Origin: an uncultured beta proteobacterium
Lineage (GTDB): Bacteria > Pseudomonadota > Gammaproteobacteria > Burkholderiales > Burkholderiaceae_C
Direction: 5' to 3'
DNA length: 9,729 nucleotides
NCBI GenBank assembly: GCA_903944555.1
Contig: CAJASG010000627.1
Coordinates: forward strand, 1 to 9,729
The notes beneath the pieces were generated by a model, which was not told the DNA's origin, made no database searches, and saw only the letters and a list, made by a program, of their open reading frames with translations. Numbering within the stretch: position 1 is the first letter of the stretch; each line of letters begins with the position of its first letter. The position numbers were made by a program, and so were the translations under genes. Below, one piece after another: positions 6,208 to 9,729 of the stretch.

Positions 6208-6211
6208 TAGC
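6195..6211. repeat. AT-rich inverted repeat at the msrQ stop codon
   Basis: GCTAT at 6195-6199 and ATAGC at 6207-6211 flank CAAAATA, and the msrQ TAA lies within it. It resembles, from memory, a short repeat that recurs between genes in Comamonadaceae chromosomes and often begins GCTATNAAAA. That resemblance is unverified. It has no T-run, so it is at best a weak terminator for the convergent msrQ and lysA genes. The rest of the 49-bp spacer shows nothing else. Confidence 0.4.
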
Positions 6212-6256
6212 GATATCACTGCGATCTGATCTGAAGTCATTCGCCGATTTCTCGGT

Positions 6257-7546
6257 CTACAGCAGGCGCTCTCCACGCATCTGGTCTGCCAGGCTGTCCC
6301 GCTCGCGGATGAGATGGGCCTGCTTGCCGTCAACCAGCACCTCGGCAGCCCGGGGCCGGGAGTTGTAGTTGCTGGACATGCTCATGCAGTAAGCGCCCGC
6401 CGACAACACCGCCAAGCGGTCGCCCGCCGCAACCGCGAGCGGGCGGTCATGGCCGATCCAGTCGCCGCTTTCACAGACCGGTCCGACCACGTCGCAGACC
6501 AGCGACGCCGAATCCGGCTGTGCCCGCTTTTTCTGTTCCAGCGGAACAATGTCATGAAAGGCCTGGTACATGGCGGGCCGCGGCAAGTCGTTCATGGCGG
6601 CGTCGACGATGCAGAAATTCTTCTGTTCCCCGGGTTTCATAAACAGCACTTCAGTCACGCACACGCCTGCATTGCCGACCAGTGAGCGCCCGGGCTCAAT
6701 CATCAATTTGCGCTGGCCAAAGCCCCTGGCATCGAGTTTCGCCAGCATCTTGGTCCACAGTGCATCGGCTTGCGGTGGTGTGTCGCCGTTGTAGTTGATC
6801 CCCAAACCACCCCCAAAATCAATATGGTGAATCGGGATGCCGGCGGCTTCGATGGATTCCACCAAATCCAGCATGCGGTCCACGGCATCCAGATAGGGGG
6901 ATTCCAGGGTGATTTGCGAGCCGATGTGGCAATCGATACCGACCACGTGCAAGCCGGGCAGCGCTGCGGCGTGCTGGTAGGTGGCCAGAGTGCGGTCGTG
7001 TGCAACGCCAAATTTGCTGCCTTTGAGGCCGGTGGAAATATACGGGTGGGTCTTGGGGTCCACGTTGGGATTGACGCGAATGCTGATAGGAGCGCGCAGC
7101 TGCAGGGACACCGCCACCTCGTTGAGCACATCGATCTCGGCTTCGCTTTCCACGTTGAAGCAGCCAATACCGGCCAGCAGGGCCTCGCGCATTTCACGGC
7201 GGGTTTTCCCCACGCCTGAGAAAATGACCTTGCCGGCGTCGCCGCCGGCCGCCAGTACGCGGGCCAGTTCTCCGGCAGAAACAATGTCAAAACCGCAGCC
7301 CGCCTGGGCGAACACTTGCAGGACACCCAACGAGGAGTTGGCCTTCATGGCGTAGCAGATTTGTGCATTGCGACCTGTGAAACCGCGTTGGTAGGCGGCT
7401 AGTGCGGCCAGCATCGATGCTTTGGAGTAGACAAACAAAGGGGTGCCATGTTCGGACGCCAAGGCTTCCAAGGTGCAGTCCTCTACGCAAAGCTGGCCGT
7501 CTTTGTAATGGATGTGGGGTTGGCCGGGGAGGGTGCGGGATGTCAT
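6257..7546 (-). CDS. lysA: Diaminopimelate decarboxylase
   Basis: LysA is a cytoplasmic, pyridoxal-phosphate enzyme that decarboxylates meso-diaminopimelate to L-lysine in the last step of lysine synthesis. The 429-residue protein has the expected fold-type III layout. Lys68 in YAMKANS is the likely Schiff-base lysine in the barrel. Further motifs are CHIGSQ at 206-211, the phosphate-binding glycines of DFGGGLG at 243-249, and EPGR at 284-287. From the partner subunit come CESGD at 358-362, with the cysteine and glutamate that act in catalysis, and Tyr386 in GAYCMSM. The start at 7546 overlaps the lptM stop as ATGA. It has no Shine-Dalgarno sequence of its own, so translation probably depends on coupling to lptM. 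Unlike the layout I recall in Pseudomonas, no dapF follows lysA here. Confidence 0.97.
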   Translation of the reverse strand: MTSRTLPGQPHIHYKDGQLCVEDCTLEALASEHGTPLFVYSKASMLAALAAYQRGFTGRNAQICYAMKANSSLGVLQVFAQAGCGFDIVSAGELARVLAAGGDAGKVIFSGVGKTRREMREALLAGIGCFNVESEAEIDVLNEVAVSLQLRAPISIRVNPNVDPKTHPYISTGLKGSKFGVAHDRTLATYQHAAALPGLHVVGIDCHIGSQITLESPYLDAVDRMLDLVESIEAAGIPIHHIDFGGGLGINYNGDTPPQADALWTKMLAKLDARGFGQRKLMIEPGRSLVGNAGVCVTEVLFMKPGEQKNFCIVDAAMNDLPRPAMYQAFHDIVPLEQKKRAQPDSASLVCDVVGPVCESGDWIGHDRPLAVAAGDRLAVLSAGAYCMSMSSNYNSRPRAAEVLVDGKQAHLIRERDSLADQMRGERLL

Positions 7547-7710
7547 GGCTGGTTGGGTTCTGAAGAGGGAGTGGACGGTGCGGGAATCGCTTTAGCCGGG
7601 GTGTTGCGGGCCGGTATATACAGTGCGCCCGTTTGGCCACAGCCCGCCAGATTCAACACACAGGCGCCAAGGACAAGCGCACTGACTAAAATTTGCTTTG
7701 TAATCAACAT
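7543..7710 (-). CDS. lptM: Small lipoprotein LptM (YifL type), LPS-translocon maturation factor
   Basis: This 55-codon gene encodes a lipoprotein. A Lys5 n-region and a hydrophobic stretch lead to the lipobox LAGC with Cys24 as the lipidated residue. GCGQTGALYIP follows, matching the short conserved LptM/YifL motif (GCG-x-x-G-x-LY-x-P). The remaining 22 residues are Pro/Ala/Ser-rich and low in complexity. In E. coli LptM helps LptD form its native disulfides in the outer-membrane LPS translocon; the same role here is inferred. The context supports the call: the family typically sits between cyaY and lysA or dapF, as here. It overlaps lysA by ATGA and is divergent from cyaY. No Shine-Dalgarno sequence is seen. 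A TACAAT box ends six bases before the ATG, which raises the possibility of a leaderless message. Confidence 0.92.
   Translation of the reverse strand: MLITKQILVSALVLGACVLNLAGCGQTGALYIPARNTPAKAIPAPSTPSSEPNQP
7687..7692 (+). promoter_or_regulatory. Possible -10 box for cyaY
   Basis: TAAAAT lies within the lptM coding sequence, 29 bases before the cyaY start. I see no good -35 box upstream, so this is a weak prediction. Confidence 0.25.
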
Positions 7711-7715
7711 GGTGA
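7711..7715 (+). promoter_or_regulatory. Ribosome binding site of cyaY
   Basis: GGTGA is followed by six bases and then the cyaY ATG. It fills almost half of the 11-bp gap between the two divergent start codons. Confidence 0.5.
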
Positions 7716-7721
7716 AATTGT

Positions 7722-8051
7722 ATGACCGACCCAGAATTCATGGACCGTGCGGAAACCCTGCTTAAAACCATTGAGGCTGCCTGCGACAGGATCAATGACG
7801 AGACGGATGCCGATATCGACAATCAGCGCGTGGGAAACATGGTGACGCTGACGTTTTCCAATGGAAGTCAAATCATCATCAATCTGCAAAAACCGTTGCA
7901 TGAAGTCTGGATGGCGGCTAAATCCGGTGGCTACCACTACCGCTGGGTCGACGGTTTGTGGCAGGACACCAAGGGCCAGGGTGAATTTTTTGCCGAACTT
8001 GCACACAATACCAGCGCGCAGTCCGGTGTCGATCTGCAGTTTCAACCTTAA
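7722..8051 (+). CDS. cyaY: Iron donor protein CyaY (bacterial frataxin)
   Basis: CyaY is a small cytoplasmic iron-binding protein that interacts with IscS and tunes iron-sulfur cluster assembly. The 109 residues match the family's usual 105-110. The amino half is an acidic helix (Glu5, Asp8, Glu11, Glu18 and a run of Asp/Glu at 26-33), the presumed iron-binding and IscS-facing surface. The sheet follows with [17 protein letters not shown] at 40-56, then PLHEVWMAA at 58-66, GGYHYRW at 69-75, and a closing helix after GEFFAEL. These are the characteristic frataxin blocks, including the buried Trp residues. The gene is divergent from lptM, with 11 bp between the ATGs. Its TAA is followed directly, with no gap, by the stop of the convergent penicillin-binding protein gene. 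Confidence 0.95.
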   Translation: MTDPEFMDRAETLLKTIEAACDRINDETDADIDNQRVGNMVTLTFSNGSQIIINLQKPLHEVWMAAKSGGYHYRWVDGLWQDTKGQGEFFAELAHNTSAQSGVDLQFQP

Positions 8052-9729
8052 TCAATTTTTAAACAGATCCAGTATCTTTTTCTTTTCGTCTGCGACCGGC
8101 AAGGGTTGGGGTTCTGCGTCGGTTTTCTTATCCAGACCCAGTCCTGATACCCCGGCTCCTTTGGAAAATTCATCGAAATACCATTCTCCACCGGTGTGCA
8201 CCACGCCTTCTGGCGCTGAGGGTTCTGTGATAGGGACGTTTTTCAAGGCGCTTTCCATGAAGCTGATCCAGACCGGTAGGCTTAGGCCTCCACCGGTTTC
8301 ACGGTCACCGAGCTTGCGCGGTGTGTCATAGCCGATCCATGTGACTGCGGCCAGTGTGGGTTGGTAGCCGGCGAACCAAGCGTCCATAGAGTCATTGGTG
8401 GTTCCCGTCTTACCGTAGATGTCCGGGCGCTTCAGCGTCGCCTGGGCGCGTGCCGCAGTACCGGAACGGGTCACTTCTTGTAGCAGACTGGTCATCAGGT
8501 AGGCGTTGCGCGCGTCAATGGCGCGCTCGGTATTCTCCAGGGCCGGTGCTTGCGCTTCCACCAGCACTTTGCCGCGCTGCTCACTCACTTTGGAGACCAG
8601 CCAAGGGTTCACCCGGTAGCCGCCATTGGCAAAAACCGAATATCCCGTGACCATTTGCATCGGTGTGACAGAACCCGCGCCCAGTGCCATTGTGAGGTAA
8701 GGCGGATGTTTCTCTGGATCGAACCCAAACCGGGAAATCCATTCCTGGGCATATTGAGTGCCTATGGATTGGAGAATCTGGATGGAGATCATGTTCTTGG
8801 ATTTCGCCAAACCGCGGCGTAGTGTCATGGGTCCTTCAAACGTGCCGTCGTAGTTCTTCGGCTCCCAAGGCAGCCCCCCGGTGACCCCCGCATCAAAGAA
8901 CAAGGGCCCGTCGTTTATCACGGTCGAAGGGGTGAATCCCTTCTCCAGCGCCGCCGAATAGATGAATGGCTTGAAACTGGAGCCAGGCTGGCGCCACGCT
9001 TGCGTCACGTGGTTGAACTTGTTCTTGGTGAAGTCGAAGCCGCCGACCAGCGCTTTGATGGAGCCATCCCGAGGATCCAGCGCGACAAATGCGCCTTCCA
9101 CTTCGGGTAACTGGGTGATTTCCCAGGCTCCCTTGGCTGTCTTGGCAACCCGAATCACCGCACCACGACGAATTTTGATATTAGGAGGGGCTTTGTCCGT
9201 CAGTCCTGATTGCGCGGGTTTGAGTCCGTCACCGGTGATTTCAAGCGTTTCTCCATTTTGGCGCACCGCCTTTATTTTTTTGGAATCTGCCTCCAGCACC
9301 ACTGCGGACATGACATCGCCGTTGTCCGGGTGTTCGTCCAGCACTTCATCGATGGCCTCTTCAATTTCTTGCGCAATGGCGGAAAGCGCGATGAATTTTT
9401 CCGGCCCCCGGTAAATTTGGCGACGCTCGAAATCCATGATTCCGCGGCGCAACGCCTTGTAGGCGGCATCCTGGTCGGCTGCCCGTAGGGTTGTTTTTAC
9501 GTCCAAGCCTCGGGTGTAGGTCTCGTCGCCATACTGCGCATACATCAGCTGGCGAACCATTTCAGTCACGTACTCAGCGTGCACCTGATTGGCGTTACCC
9601 CCTGTCTTGACTTTGAGTTCCTGCTTTTTGGCTGCTTCGGCCTCCTCGGCGGTGATGAATCCATTCTCCAGCATTCGGTCAATGATGTGAAGTTGGCGGA
9701 TGCGGGCCCTTTTAGGGTTGACGATCGGG
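8052..9729 (-). CDS. mrcA: Class A penicillin-binding protein 1a, carboxyl-terminal 558 residues (5' end lies right of the window)
   Basis: This is a bifunctional peptidoglycan glycosyltransferase/transpeptidase anchored in the inner membrane. The frame is open through the right edge, so the membrane anchor and most of the glycosyltransferase domain are missing. The first visible residues (NPKRARIRQLHIIDRM) match the end of the glycosyltransferase domain. A linker and an OB-like insert follow, rich in charged residues, up to about 200 residues after the Met at 9674. The transpeptidase motifs, numbered from that Met, are SSFK at 232-235 (catalytic Ser232), SKN at 292-294 and KTG at 422-424. 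The order, the spacing and the OB insert fit the proteobacterial PBP1a (mrcA/ponA) rather than PBP1b. The Met at 9674 is internal and not the start. It converges on cyaY with no spacer. Confidence 0.93.
   Translation of the reverse strand, partial: PIVNPKRARIRQLHIIDRMLENGFITAEEAEAAKKQELKVKTGGNANQVHAEYVTEMVRQLMYAQYGDETYTRGLDVKTTLRAADQDAAYKALRRGIMDFERRQIYRGPEKFIALSAIAQEIEEAIDEVLDEHPDNGDVMSAVVLEADSKKIKAVRQNGETLEITGDGLKPAQSGLTDKAPPNIKIRRGAVIRVAKTAKGAWEITQLPEVEGAFVALDPRDGSIKALVGGFDFTKNKFNHVTQAWRQPGSSFKPFIYSAALEKGFTPSTVINDGPLFFDAGVTGGLPWEPKNYDGTFEGPMTLRRGLAKSKNMISIQILQSIGTQYAQEWISRFGFDPEKHPPYLTMALGAGSVTPMQMVTGYSVFANGGYRVNPWLVSKVSEQRGKVLVEAQAPALENTERAIDARNAYLMTSLLQEVTRSGTAARAQATLKRPDIYGKTGTTNDSMDAWFAGYQPTLAAVTWIGYDTPRKLGDRETGGGLSLPVWISFMESALKNVPITEPSAPEGVVHTGGEWYFDEFSKGAGVSGLGLDKKTDAEPQPLPVADEKKKILDLFKN

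Noticed and set aside
7232..7249. GC-rich inverted repeat GCCGGCG/CGCCGGC inside lysA
   Set aside because: It is explained by GC-rich Gly/Ala/Asp codons (AAGGDAG) in a GC-rich genome and has no T-run or position that suggests function.
1..9729. A new defence, mobile or biosynthetic gene system
   Set aside because: Every gene belongs to a well-known housekeeping or envelope family. I saw no recombinase, no direct-repeat array and no foreign-looking block.

Overview
The window looks like ordinary core chromosome of a betaproteobacterium, most likely a member of the Comamonadaceae (a Rhodoferax or Polaromonas relative). This rests on gene content and order (metK beside a pair of lipid A type acyltransferases, engB divergent from a cytochrome c4 gene, lysA-lptM divergent from cyaY, then the penicillin-binding protein 1a gene) and on protein character. 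It is inferred from family knowledge, not from a database search. No phage, transposon, CRISPR array, tRNA or rRNA is visible, and no gene looks foreign.

Layout, left to right. The first 28 codons of metK (S-adenosylmethionine synthetase) run leftward off the window. A 181-bp divergent spacer with a perfect 16-bp palindrome follows. Two rightward acyltransferase genes of the LpxL/HtrB family come next, joined by an ATGA overlap. They converge on an epoxide-hydrolase-like alpha/beta hydrolase gene, which lies downstream of engB (ribosome-assembly GTPase) and is joined to it by another ATGA overlap. engB is divergent from a cytochrome c4 gene. Their 74-bp spacer holds an inverted repeat with a possible -10 box on each strand at its centre. 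A clear intrinsic terminator follows the cytochrome gene.

Next is the rightward msrP-msrQ pair, a periplasmic methionine sulfoxide reductase and its heme membrane partner, preceded by a leader with nested inverted repeats. lysA (diaminopimelate decarboxylase) converges on msrQ and is preceded by the 55-codon lipoprotein gene lptM, with an ATGA overlap between them. lptM is divergent from cyaY (frataxin) with only 11 bp between the start codons. cyaY then abuts, with no gap, the 3' end of a leftward class A penicillin-binding protein gene (mrcA/ponA) that runs off the right edge.

Much of the window serves the cell envelope: lipid A acylation, LPS-translocon maturation (LptM), lysine and diaminopimelate supply (LysA), peptidoglycan synthesis (PBP1a) and repair of oxidised periplasmic proteins (MsrPQ). 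I found no convincing new system. The points worth a second look are regulatory: palindromes in the three larger divergent or leader regions, tightly coupled gene starts, and convergent gene ends with no room for a terminator.
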